Positions 56,098-63,240 of a stretch of DNA of 64,000 nt are shown here, piece by piece. The stretch covers positions 1-64,000 of the IMG/VR virus record IMGVR_UViG_3300036766_000548; one strand, written 5' to 3'. The stretch's first letter is position 1. Each line of letters opens with the position of its first letter. The stretch comes from a virus. The position numbers and the translations under genes are program-made. A model generated the notes under the pieces. That model was not told where the DNA came from, searched no databases, and saw only the letters and a program-made list of their open reading frames with translations.

Positions 56098-56860
56098 TGT
56101 TCTTCCTTTTTGCTGCTTCTTTTCGTTCTCTAGTTTTACGTTTTGTTTCTTTTAATTTGTTTATAGATTCTTGTGTCCATACTCTACCTACGCCTCTTAA
56201 TCCAATTATTCTTTTTTGTTCATCTGTTAAATGTTTATGTAATCTTAATTGCGCTTGTCTATTTTTTTCTATTTGTTCTGGAGTCTTTTTTCTGCCCTTT
56301 TGTGCATCGCTAATTTTCTTTTTAGTTTCCTCTGATACTGGATGACCTTTTATCCTTTGTGATAATTTCTTTTTGGCCTCTTCTGTATGATGTCTACCTA
56401 GATGAGCTAATCTGTTTTTTTCTTTTGCTTCTTTAGATGGTTTCCATCCTAAATTTCTTAATCTAGATTTTTCACAAAACTCTTTTGATCTTTTTTGTCC
56501 TTTATTAGCTATGCTTAATTTCTTTCTTGTAACTTCGTTGGGTATTCCTCCTGATCCACCGCCGTCCATAAGGTTATATCCATATTTGCTGTTTGTGCTT
56601 TTATATTCTTTAATCCAATATTTTTCTTTTCTATCTAATGTTCTTTTTGAGTAAGCAAAATCTATTGTAGCCCATTTGAAATTGTTTTTGCCATATTTTT
56701 TTAACGCCCTTTGAAAATAATAACCATCCCCTCTTTGAGCACTAGATAAATGCAATGATTTTCTTCTTCTTAATGTTCCAGTAGTTTGCCCAATATAAAC
56801 TTTATCATTCATGATGTTTCTAGCTCTGTAAATAATGCCATAAAGTTTCTTTTCTTTCAT
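56087..56860 (-). CDS. GIY-YIG homing endonuclease with NUMOD3 motifs
   Basis: 257 residues. YGIIYRARNIMNDKVYIGQTTGTLRRRKSLH is the GIY-YIG nuclease domain with the catalytic Arg and Tyr. Repeats such as KKISDAQKGRKK and KLSIANKGQKRSKE are NUMOD3 DNA-binding modules. It is inserted between primase and a small gene with a large hairpin beside it. The remnant at 17045 is a shorter, different member. Confidence 0.85.
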   Translation of the reverse strand: MKEKKLYGIIYRARNIMNDKVYIGQTTGTLRRRKSLHLSSAQRGDGYYFQRALKKYGKNNFKWATIDFAYSKRTLDRKEKYWIKEYKSTNSKYGYNLMDGGGSGGIPNEVTRKKLSIANKGQKRSKEFCEKSRLRNLGWKPSKEAKEKNRLAHLGRHHTEEAKKKLSQRIKGHPVSEETKKKISDAQKGRKKTPEQIEKNRQAQLRLHKHLTDEQKRIIGLRGVGRVWTQESINKLKETKRKTRERKEAAKRKNNEN

Positions 56861-56881
56861 AAATATTTGTTAAATAAAAAA

Positions 56882-56945
56882 CCATTAGTGAAGCGGGCTG
56901 GCAGGCCTTCATAGGAATGCACGTTCCTATTCGCTTCACTAATGG
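56882..56945 (-). terminator. 14-bp stem with inner hairpins, terminator-like
   Basis: CCATTAGTGAAGCG (56882-56895) pairs with its complement at 56932-56945. The loop contains a second stem, ATAGGAA/TTCCTAT (56911-56917 and 56924-56930). On the minus strand the hairpin is followed by TTTTTT, so it may terminate before the endonuclease gene. The nested form is unusual for a simple terminator. Confidence 0.55.
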
Positions 56946-56973
56946 CTCTATTTTCTCCGTGCAAAGTTTTAGA

Positions 56974-57108
56974 TTAGTTACTGCCATAACTATTCCATAC
57001 ATATAATATATACTCCTTTTGACAAAATGTAAAGTACCTTATCCATCCATCCACTTCTTGCTTGTAATCAATATTATTGTCTTTCAGCAGACGGATGAAA
57101 TCAATCAT
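56974..57108 (-). CDS. Small protein, 44 aa
   Basis: MIDFIRLLKDNNIDYKQEVDGWIRYF, then FCQKEYILYVWNSYGSN. Starts 1 bp after the previous stop. No family recognised. Its end lies before the hairpin. Confidence 0.55.
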   Translation of the reverse strand: MIDFIRLLKDNNIDYKQEVDGWIRYFTFCQKEYILYVWNSYGSN

Positions 57109-57405
57109 TTACTTAATTTCAAAAATATCTTTAACATCTGGATGGGTAAAATTATCTGATTCTGTTGTTTTTTTAAACATCTTTTTATGATAATATTTAC
57201 AACTTCTCAATTCTGATATTGCACATGAAAAAGCAAAAATAGGGTTTAATTGTTTAAATTCCGGTTGATAATCTCTAGTCCTTTCTTCATGAAAAATAGC
57301 TCTACTAATCAATTGATTATAAGCATTTTTATTTTTGCAATAACTAATAATTCCCATCATAGTAATATCATATGAATAATTTTTGCAGCTTTCACATACG
57401 CTCAT
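57109..57405 (-). CDS. Cys-containing hypothetical protein, 98 aa
   Basis: MSVCESCKNYSYDI, ISYCKNKNAY, SCAISELRSCKYY: six Cys in four places, probably a metal site. Middle and C-terminus are charged. No family recognised. Confidence 0.55.
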   Translation of the reverse strand: MSVCESCKNYSYDITMMGIISYCKNKNAYNQLISRAIFHEERTRDYQPEFKQLNPIFAFSCAISELRSCKYYHKKMFKKTTESDNFTHPDVKDIFEIK

Positions 57406-57409
57406 TTAA

Positions 57410-57793
57410 TTACTCCTTTCCATTATCAAGAGGAAGCAATTCATTCCTAGTCGGTAGTTCCACCTTCGGCTTTGCCCTGCTCTTCCTTACCTTTGGTTTT
57501 GCCTCGATGATCATATCAGCCACTGCCTCAATTTTCTCATCCTCGCATGAAGTGATCTTGGTAATATATTCTGTTACCTTCGCACGGCACTCATGATTCG
57601 GCAGAATGATATATGACCCATTGCTAAATGTCTCCCACATAAGCTGGATGAGTTTATTGATGTCCGTCCTGCCATTAGCATCGGTGTACAGGTTTTCCAC
57701 CTTCGCCCTCTGCAATGCCTTATAAAAATACTCCTCGGTGACATAGCCATAAACCTTGTGATTCGTCGGATCATTCATCTTCACTTCCATCAT
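57410..57793 (-). CDS. Hypothetical protein, 127 aa
   Basis: NHKVYGYVTEEYFYKALQRAKVENL begins a helical region. ECRAKVTEYITKITSC and a basic AKPKVRKSRAKPKVELP tail follow. Codon use is richer in G+C than in neighbours. It could bind DNA through the basic tail; no family recognised. Confidence 0.5.
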   Translation of the reverse strand: MMEVKMNDPTNHKVYGYVTEEYFYKALQRAKVENLYTDANGRTDINKLIQLMWETFSNGSYIILPNHECRAKVTEYITKITSCEDEKIEAVADMIIEAKPKVRKSRAKPKVELPTRNELLPLDNGKE

Positions 57794-57805
57794 ATACTCC
57801 TTTGA

Positions 57806-58540
57806 TTAAAAACCTTTATAAACATAAAATATTCCATCCTTATCCCACATATATCCATAACCCAATTTCCAGATTTCCCAAACTTTATTAAAAAAATCAA
57901 TAGCTATTGAATCTTCAGAAATAATAGATGCGGCTGACTCTGCGGCTGACTCTGCGGCTGACCATGCGGCTGACCTTGCGGCTGACCTTGCGGCTGACCA
58001 TGTGGCTGACTCTGCGGCTGACCATGCGGCTGACCATGCGGCTGACCTTGCGGCTGACTTTGCGGCTGACTTTGCGGCTGACTTTGCGGCTGACCATGCG
58101 GCTGACTTTGCGGCTGACCATGCGGCTGACTCTGCGGCTGACCATGCGGCTGACCTTGCGGCTTCATAAGTATCAAACACTTTCCAATTTTCTTTTATCT
58201 CGCCATGATTATCAAACCATTTTACATTCTTGATGTCATTTATGAATTTCTGAGCATTCAACCACCATTCATTTTTAATATTACCTTTTGCATCATACCT
58301 TACGCCAGCAACACCAAAGCATTTTGCCATCTTATCCATATGGCCATCATTTATTCTTTTAGCAATCTGTACGGGAACCTTTTGCCAATTCTCATGGTGA
58401 GTACCAGCAATTCCATAATATTTTTCTATTGCTGAATGTCCGATAGCATCTTCAAATTCAAGTCCTTTGGCCTCGATGATGTCATCTTCAAGCCAATACA
58501 ATTTCCGTCCTACTGATACCCAAGAACAAAAATCGCACAT
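57806..58540 (-). CDS. Repeat-containing protein with (SAAx)19 tract, 244 aa
   Basis: The N-terminus (MCDFCSWVSVGRKLYWLEDDIIEAKGLEFEDAIG) and C-terminus look globular. Between them 19 consecutive four-residue units of SAAW, SAAE, SAAK or SAAR form a helix-like tract, encoded by 12-bp tandem repeats. The tract should be length-variable. The N-terminal sequence holds a CDFC pair. Function is unknown. RBS AGGAGG. Confidence 0.65.
   Translation of the reverse strand: MCDFCSWVSVGRKLYWLEDDIIEAKGLEFEDAIGHSAIEKYYGIAGTHHENWQKVPVQIAKRINDGHMDKMAKCFGVAGVRYDAKGNIKNEWWLNAQKFINDIKNVKWFDNHGEIKENWKVFDTYEAARSAAWSAAESAAWSAAKSAAWSAAKSAAKSAAKSAARSAAWSAAWSAAESATWSAARSAARSAAWSAAESAAESAASIISEDSIAIDFFNKVWEIWKLGYGYMWDKDGIFYVYKGF
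57929..58163. repeat. 12-bp tandem repeat, about 19 copies
   Basis: Unit TGCGGCTGACYN with variation at the last bases, continuous over ~230 bp. All three minus-strand frames and one plus-strand frame are open across it because no stop fits the unit. It encodes the SAAx tract and is a likely site of slippage-driven length change. Confidence 0.9.
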
Positions 58541-58574
58541 TCAAAATACCTCCTATAAAATAACTTCTGATCTA

Positions 58575-58895
58575 TTATATATTAACTTTAAGTTTTTTCC
58601 TCTCACAAATGAAATATTCTGAAAGTATTTTTATTATCTCCTCCTTGTTCTGCCAAATATCATTTTGAATAATTGCCCTTTCGATCTTTCGGCACTCGTC
58701 ATATCGATGCAATGGCCGCATGGCATTCCTGATGCTTGGCCAAAAATCAAAGCCAGTTTTCCAATGCCGAGATATCTTCAATACAGGCTTTTCATATACT
58801 TTTACTTCTTCAACCTTATTTCGCTTTTGTATCCTGCCCATTCGCATTTTGTCTTTTTGCTCTTGAGATAATACAAATCCTTTTGGTCTACCCAT
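58575..58895 (-). CDS. Hypothetical DNA-binding-like protein, 106 aa
   Basis: The start MGRPKGFVLSQEQKDKMRMGRIQ looks like a NUMOD3-type or AT-hook-like DNA-binding peptide. The C-terminal part is helical and basic. ATG 58895 is preferred since GGAGG in the end of the sigma-like gene is its RBS. No firm family. Confidence 0.5.
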   Translation of the reverse strand: MGRPKGFVLSQEQKDKMRMGRIQKRNKVEEVKVYEKPVLKISRHWKTGFDFWPSIRNAMRPLHRYDECRKIERAIIQNDIWQNKEEIIKILSEYFICERKKLKVNI

Positions 58896-58897
58896 TT

Positions 58898-59491
58898 TCA
58901 TGCCTCCATGCAAAAAGAATCTTTATTAGACTCTTGCCACCACAATTTTATCTCTTGCCATGTCCTTAGTATCCTTGAATTTTTCCAACCCCTCAAACCA
59001 TATATTTCCTTTATATGTGAAAATCTCGGTATCCAGTTCTTTTCTACATCTTCCCATTCCCGCGATAAAATATATTGTAAAATGTCCTTTGCATCGCCTG
59101 ACAAGGAAATTTCATAATCCATTTTATCCAATACTTTTTCAAATATGGAATAATCATAAATTGTCGCATCATCAGTATATAAGCGATTAATATAAATATT
59201 ATGCCCATATCCCCTAACCTTTGGATGCTTAATACGTTGTACTGATTTCAGATTGTTTCTATGTTCATTTTTACAATATCTATCTAATCTATTTAATTCT
59301 CCATAAAGATATGTAGCAAAAGATGCTTTAGTTGGATCGAGTTTTTCTAGCGCCTCGCAAAAAATCAAATACCCTTGCCCTTCGATTTCCGAAAAATCAA
59401 GATGATATTTTTTTGAATATTCCCATGCCGCCTTCTCGACCATCGGGCGGAATTGGTTGAATTGCCTTGTAGAATATTCTTTTGTTATCAT
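58898..59491 (-). CDS. Sigma-like transcription factor 2, 197 aa
   Basis: FSEIEGQGYLIFCEALEKLDPTKASFATYLYGELNRLDRYCKNEHRN matches sigma region 2, with a basic DNA-contact part. The C-terminus has a helix-turn-helix-like stretch near SHIKEIYGLRGWKNSRIL. It differs in sequence from the sigma-like gene at 4257. An ATGA overlap couples it to the upstream gene. It may recognise the early promoters of this block. Confidence 0.65.
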   Translation of the reverse strand: MITKEYSTRQFNQFRPMVEKAAWEYSKKYHLDFSEIEGQGYLIFCEALEKLDPTKASFATYLYGELNRLDRYCKNEHRNNLKSVQRIKHPKVRGYGHNIYINRLYTDDATIYDYSIFEKVLDKMDYEISLSGDAKDILQYILSREWEDVEKNWIPRFSHIKEIYGLRGWKNSRILRTWQEIKLWWQESNKDSFCMEA

Positions 59492-59637
59492 TTTTCTATG
59501 ATCCAACCTAAAAACAACCATCTATATATTTTGGGATAACCTTGTCTATATCCAATTTTATTCAGCATAACGGGCTTCCAATACCAATTATGTGCATTGA
59601 CAAACCAATTCATAAAATGAAATTCGATATGCTTCAT
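59488..59637 (-). CDS. Small aromatic-rich protein, 49 aa
   Basis: MKHIEFHFMNWFVNAHNWYWKP and RQGYPKIYRWLFLGWIIEK. Six Trp in 49 residues. Possibly membrane-associated or a binding peptide. Overlaps both neighbours by 4 bp. No family recognised. Confidence 0.55.
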   Translation of the reverse strand: MKHIEFHFMNWFVNAHNWYWKPVMLNKIGYRQGYPKIYRWLFLGWIIEK

Positions 59638-59810
59638 TCGACTTCCTCCATTGAAGGTATTTCATTCTCAGAAAAAATAATACTTGCTCTTGAAATCGGA
59701 ACTGAAGCAATTATATGTTTTGTTGCATTATATATATTGATCTTGCCATTTTCATTCCTTATATCAAAAGCCATAAAGACGATCCCGGTTTCCTTATCCA
59801 TTACTTTCAA
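59634..59810 (-). CDS. Hypothetical protein, 58 aa
   Basis: TTG start with AAAGGAG upstream; reads MKVMDKETGIVFMAFDIRNENGK, then beta-like segments and an acidic end. No family recognised. ATGA overlap with the gene downstream. Confidence 0.55.
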   Translation of the reverse strand: MKVMDKETGIVFMAFDIRNENGKINIYNATKHIIASVPISRASIIFSENEIPSMEEVE

Positions 59811-59822
59811 TTCATCACTCCT

Positions 59823-60044
59823 TTATTCAAACTTGGTGGAAATCCTACCTTCACGCCACATCTCAAAAAGTCTATTCTTTATCTTGTTCTCGCAAAGCTC
59901 CAATTCGTGTTTCATGAAATCGTGTTCATCCTCGGAACATGCTGCCAAGTCATCCCTTGCGACAAAATATCTTTTTACCATCTTCCCAAAAGATATTTCA
60001 GAATCTGCCTTTTCAATATGCCCCATGGCGTAATTCTTACTCAT
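59823..60044 (-). CDS. Hypothetical protein, 73 aa
   Basis: MSKNYAMGHIEKADSEISFGKMVKRYFVARDD, then LAACSEDEHDFMKHELELCENKIKNRLFE. Helical. AAGGAG upstream. No family recognised. Confidence 0.55.
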   Translation of the reverse strand: MSKNYAMGHIEKADSEISFGKMVKRYFVARDDLAACSEDEHDFMKHELELCENKIKNRLFEMWREGRISTKFE

Positions 60045-60232
60045 TTATTTCTCCTTGCACAATCCTTCTTGGCTTCTTCCGTAGTCAATGCTATTTTCCG
60101 TTTCTTGTAGTCGTCTTTTTCAGAATAAAAAACAGGATAAGGACGCGGATCGTCATTGGACATATAATATCCAACAATCATCGGAGATTTTTCTTTTTTG
60201 ATCATTTTGTATTTGCACCATGAAGTTGCCAT
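60041..60232 (-). CDS. Hypothetical protein, 63 aa
   Basis: MATSWCKYKMIKKEKSPMIVGYYMSNDDPRPYPVFYSEKDDY... KDCARRNK. Basic. Overlaps the previous 38-residue gene by 31 bp and the next by 4 bp. No family recognised. Confidence 0.5.
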   Translation of the reverse strand: MATSWCKYKMIKKEKSPMIVGYYMSNDDPRPYPVFYSEKDDYKKRKIALTTEEAKKDCARRNK

Positions 60233-60318
60233 ATAGCAATGGCAAAAGTAAGTTCAGTTTTGGAAATCTCGTCCCGATGAAATGCCTGGAAATAATACTT
60301 CAACTCTTCATAGCTCAT
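60202..60318 (-). CDS. Small protein, 38 aa
   Basis: MSYEELKYYFQAFHRDEISKTELTFAIAIWQLHG. The YEELxxYFxAF...ISxxELxxAIAxWQ pattern recurs in tiny phage proteins whose role is unknown, as far as I recall. TAGGAG upstream. Confidence 0.6.
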   Translation of the reverse strand: MSYEELKYYFQAFHRDEISKTELTFAIAIWQLHGANTK

Positions 60319-60343
60319 AATAACTCCTATCAATTAAATCTAT

Positions 60344-60418
60344 TAGCTCCAGTCAGATTTGAACTGACACTGAATGGATTTTAAGTCCATTGCCTACTGC
60401 CAATTGGGCTATGGAGCC
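60344..60418 (-). tRNA. tRNA-Leu (anticodon UAA)
   Basis: 75 nt that fold as a full cloverleaf. The acceptor stem is GGCTCCA/TGGAGCT with a G-U first pair and A as discriminator. The anticodon loop is CTTAAAA with UAA at 60381-60383, which reads UUA. The T arm is GTCAG/CTGAC with TTCAAAT. CCA is not encoded. The variable loop has only 5 nt (class I), unlike normal leucine tRNAs with a long arm. UUA is a common leucine codon in this AT-rich genome. Confidence 0.85.
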
Positions 60419-60426
60419 ATAAAAAT

Positions 60427-60567
60427 CTATTTTTGCATCCGCCACATCTTATAATCATCTATGGTGTCAAAAAACATCCATCCGCCAGAGACTTTGATGA
60501 TCTTTGCCCAGTCATGACCGGCCCTCTGTAATGCCTCTTCCCTAGTATCAGCCTCGATGAACTTCAT
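60427..60567 (-). CDS. Hypothetical protein, 46 aa
   Basis: MKFIEADTREEALQRAGHDWAKIIKV then GGWMFFDTIDDYKMWRMQK. AGGAGG 5 bp upstream within the previous gene. No family recognised. Looks like a small soluble domain. Confidence 0.6.
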   Translation of the reverse strand: MKFIEADTREEALQRAGHDWAKIIKVSGGWMFFDTIDDYKMWRMQK

Positions 60568-60700
60568 TTGGTCCTCCTATAAAAAGACTATTGGCAAGGC
60601 GAAGAGCATCAATGCTAGTCGGGGCTTCTTGGACGATTGTCCCGAGTCCATGCCACGCGGGCTGTTTGAAAAGAAAGCAAGTCTCTACATTAGCGCTCAT
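60548..60700 (-). CDS. Truncated DUF932-like protein, 50 aa
   Basis: MSANVETCFLFKQPAWHGLGTIVQEAPTSIDALRLANS resembles the start of phage/plasmid DUF932 (TIGR03299-type) proteins. The frame then stops after 50 residues, while the full proteins are ~250-350. It is therefore a remnant or a miniature. More G+C in codons than the neighbours. It runs into the 46-residue gene by 20 bp. Confidence 0.65.
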   Translation of the reverse strand: MSANVETCFLFKQPAWHGLGTIVQEAPTSIDALRLANSLFIGGPNEVHRG

Positions 60701-60806
60701 TAGTGACTCCTTTTGAATCCTTAATCTTCTTCGTGCAAAGCTTCAATGCCATGCAGCCCCGACAGCCGCGCAAATGCCTCCGTTCGCAATCAGTTTTGAT
60801 TTTCAT
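60690..60806 (-). CDS. Small Cys-rich protein, 38 aa
   Basis: MKIKTDCERRHLRGCRGCMALKLCTKK. Cys at 7, 15, 18 and 24 could bind zinc. Overlaps the DUF932-like start by 11 bp. No clear Shine-Dalgarno precedes the ATG. No family recognised. Confidence 0.5.
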   Translation of the reverse strand: MKIKTDCERRHLRGCRGCMALKLCTKKIKDSKGVTNER

Positions 60807-60810
60807 TTAT

Positions 60811-61014
60811 TTATACGGATTTTAGTTGACCACTATCGGCATCATAAATCTTATTTACTGTAAGGTTATAAATCGAAATGCGATATGGTTCATAACCTTT
60901 ATCAATTAGTCTTTGACGATCCTGGAGAGCTTCGCTTAAATCTGAATCCCAATAAAACTTATCTTCCAGTTCCATTACGCAACTTTCCGCCGTAACCAAA
61001 TAATTCTTATACAT
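60811..61014 (-). CDS. Hypothetical protein, 67 aa
   Basis: MYKNYLVTAESCVMELEDKFYWDSDL, then EALQDRQRLIDKGYEPYRISIYNL. Beta-alpha-beta look. AGGAGG upstream as part of the repeated promoter unit at 61019. No family recognised. Confidence 0.6.
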   Translation of the reverse strand: MYKNYLVTAESCVMELEDKFYWDSDLSEALQDRQRLIDKGYEPYRISIYNLTVNKIYDADSGQLKSV

Positions 61015-61018
61015 TCCG

Positions 61019-61054
61019 TCCTCCTATCAATCAACCTTAATAATAGTATATCAT
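61019..61054 (-). promoter_or_regulatory. Early promoter and RBS unit (repeated at 31149)
   Basis: TGATATACT extended -10 (61045-61053), ATTATTAAGGTTGATTGA leader, AGGAGG. Thirty-six bp differ from 31149-31184 at one position (TATACT versus TATAAT). Drives the 67-residue gene. Confidence 0.55.
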
Positions 61055-61133
61055 AAAATAGAAACAATAAAATATAAAACATAGCAAATAATCATTTATT
61101 CTAACTATTTGCTACGATTTTACTTAACAGACG

Positions 61134-61472
61134 TTAAGCAGAAACGATAACTCCTAAAATCTCGTTGTTATTAATTAGGCTCTCATCAGGATCGCAATAT
61201 ACCTCATGAGCGTTATGGCATCGTCCGCGGAGAAGAAAAACATATTTACCATATTTCTTCGCCCTGGCTATTTTGTTAATAATTTGATCGGAAAAATCGA
61301 GCTTGAAACAAGAAATTCCGTCAAGTTCAAACTCAGATTCTTCGTCACCGTGATAGTGCGAATTGGCAAAAGAAACTTCAGGGACATAATCATCGCCGCG
61401 AATTGCGAAATCGTCAAAAGAATCGGCGCTATCAATAATTGTAATGGCCTCCGAAACCGTCAACTCTTTCAT
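61134..61472 (-). CDS. Hypothetical protein, 112 aa
   Basis: MKELTVSEAITIIDSADSFDDFAIRG, acidic, with FELDGISCFKLDFSDQIINKIARAKKYGKY later. Beta-rich, no motif. It lies ~190 bp downstream of promoter-like copy C, which could drive it. No family recognised. Confidence 0.55.
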   Translation of the reverse strand: MKELTVSEAITIIDSADSFDDFAIRGDDYVPEVSFANSHYHGDEESEFELDGISCFKLDFSDQIINKIARAKKYGKYVFLLRGRCHNAHEVYCDPDESLINNNEILGVIVSA

Positions 61473-61667
61473 TTTCGTCTCCTAAGCAATCCTTGATAAT
61501 CCAATTATAAAGTATATTCTCAAATTGAAAAGCCACAAAATAAACAATTCTTTAGCTAAATTGATTATTTAGCCTTAATTTGCCTATACGAATGTTAAGT
61601 TAATTTTTTATAGCTTTTGCTTGTCTTGACTAGGAATCGGTAGAAACTATTCCTCTAAAACCGTCAG

Positions 61668-61701
61668 AAACCCATTAAATCATTTGACTATGACGTTTTA
61701 T
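61668..61701 (-). promoter_or_regulatory. Repeated promoter-like motif, copy C
   Basis: Minus strand ATAAAACGTCATAGTC then AAATGATTTAATGGGTTT. Core identical to copies A and B. Extended -10 TGA-TTTAAT at 61674-61679. The 284-bp gap that holds it also has an AGGAAT...ATTCCT hairpin (61632-61654). Points toward the gene at 61134. Confidence 0.5.
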
Positions 61702-61756
61702 AGCCTATCCCGATACTTTCCTAGTGGTATGGCTGGAAAATAGATCCTGGAAATGA

Positions 61757-61954
61757 TCAAATGTCTTCGTGTTCAAGACAACCGGCAATTTCTTCGGCAG
61801 GATAAACCTCCATTCTACCCAAAATATTTATAGCCTTTTCGTATAAAATTCTATCCTGTTCCCATTCCCATATTTTTCCTGTTGACGAATGTGTCCAGCT
61901 GCCCACTTCTTCCAGGTAATCGATAACGTCCCTAGCAAAATCATATATGTCCAT
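61757..61954 (-). CDS. Hypothetical protein, 65 aa
   Basis: MDIYDFARDVIDYLEEVGSWTHSSTGKIWEWEQDR then EIAGCLEHEDI. Acidic, helical. RBS GGAGG. No family recognised. Confidence 0.55.
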   Translation of the reverse strand: MDIYDFARDVIDYLEEVGSWTHSSTGKIWEWEQDRILYEKAINILGRMEVYPAEEIAGCLEHEDI

Positions 61955-62005
61955 TTATTGCCTCCTGCCACTATTATATCGTGTATTCATATATTTTATC
62001 CCTCT

Positions 62006-63223
62006 TTATTCATCTATCCCATGTTGTTCTTTCATTTCATCCATGAACCATTTCCAAGTCGGGCATTTCGCTCCAAAATGTTTCAAGTGTTTTATCCCTA
62101 AATGGCTGTTCAGAAAATCATAATAGCTATGAATGAACGTATCCTCATCCTCCAAACAATATTTGTAATTTATGTTTTCAGCTATCAGGTCATCGGCATT
62201 GTCTCGATACCATGTATGCACGGAATATACCCTGGTCCAATATGCAAGGCCATCCCAATCACTATTATATAGCTCTTCAAAGTAATTTTTATAGATTTCT
62301 GGAACTTTATTGTAGATAGACTCGGCAATTACTTCGCGGGTCTTGGATGCCTTCTTCAAAATGGTTATATAAAACATTGAACTATTATTTATTGGATTAA
62401 ACATGAATGACCCTATATCTCGCGTCAACCAATTCTTGTTTTCTGATTCCCTGTCGTTTTCAAACCATGATAAATAATTCTTGGCCGAGCATTTCAGAAC
62501 CATATATATTTGATTCCAATTTCCTTTGCACCTGTTTATCTCTTTTATTGTTTCATTTGTTATGTATGAAATATTCTTTTCAATAAACCAATCAGCTAGT
62601 TTATGCCTAGATAGATATCGCCCTTCATAAAGATCATATAGGGCATCCTGGAATTTCTTCATTGATTTTGTATATATCTTGTGATCGGTCGGAAAGGTGA
62701 AGCTGAATAACTTTCTATTGTCCGGCAATCGCAATTTGTCTAATTCAATTAATATTTTTTCGGTATTGGGAAGTAATTGTCCTAGTGATTTTTTAGTTTC
62801 TTGTTTGGGTTGTAATTTATTGATAATGCCTTCATCGAATAATCCATCGGTATATTGTACGCCTTTCATTTTAGCTATCACCTCCGGGCGAATGGCAACA
62901 AATGATTTATTGACTAGATTGATATTTACTTTCTGCCGTATCAATGGATATTCATTATAATTGCTTTTATTCTTTCCTGAAAGCCTATTTAACATGGCAT
63001 TTATGGAAGTATTGTTTTTTAGATATAACAAAGGAAGGTCTTTTATCACTTTTGTATAGGTGATCCAATAATAATCATGTTCTTTTTCTTCATTCAAATC
63101 ATCAGGTAATTTTAGCATTCTGTTTGAATCCTTGAAGTTTATGAGCCATTCAAGGAAATAAGCATCATCCAAGGTTAAACCAAGTTTTACCAATTCCTTG
63201 TCATCATAGGATGCTATATACAT
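62006..63223 (-). CDS. Probable replication initiation protein, 405 aa
   Basis: The N-terminal ~90 residues (KLGLTLDDAYFLEWLINF... YYWITYTKVIKDLPLLYLKNNTSINAMLNRLS) look like the winged-helix domain of phage replication or DnaD-like proteins, which read LxxAYFLxxL and WITYxKVIKDLP. The rest is helical. It has an attenuator-like leader (63241-63321)and strong AAAGGGAG, which is usual for regulated replication genes. The origin itself is not recognised. Confidence 0.55.
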   Translation of the reverse strand: MYIASYDDKELVKLGLTLDDAYFLEWLINFKDSNRMLKLPDDLNEEKEHDYYWITYTKVIKDLPLLYLKNNTSINAMLNRLSGKNKSNYNEYPLIRQKVNINLVNKSFVAIRPEVIAKMKGVQYTDGLFDEGIINKLQPKQETKKSLGQLLPNTEKILIELDKLRLPDNRKLFSFTFPTDHKIYTKSMKKFQDALYDLYEGRYLSRHKLADWFIEKNISYITNETIKEINRCKGNWNQIYMVLKCSAKNYLSWFENDRESENKNWLTRDIGSFMFNPINNSSMFYITILKKASKTREVIAESIYNKVPEIYKNYFEELYNSDWDGLAYWTRVYSVHTWYRDNADDLIAENINYKYCLEDEDTFIHSYYDFLNSHLGIKHLKHFGAKCPTWKWFMDEMKEQHGIDE

Positions 63224-63240
63224 TTTTTAACTCCCTTTAG

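Noticed and set aside
56820-57002. 60-residue frame through the nested hairpin
   Set aside because: It overlaps the better supported 44-residue gene in another frame and runs through the hairpin arms into the endonuclease. Start is weak.
57929-58163. Regular repeats as a possible CRISPR array
   Set aside because: The units are 12 bp and directly contiguous with no spacers, and they lie inside a gene that reads as SAAx repeats. No cas-like genes are near.
57904-58233. Long GQPQSQPH-, VSRM- and LRLT-type frames in the repeat
   Set aside because: All frames stay open because the repeat unit contains no stop. Only the frame continuous with globular ends (57806-58540) is taken as the gene.
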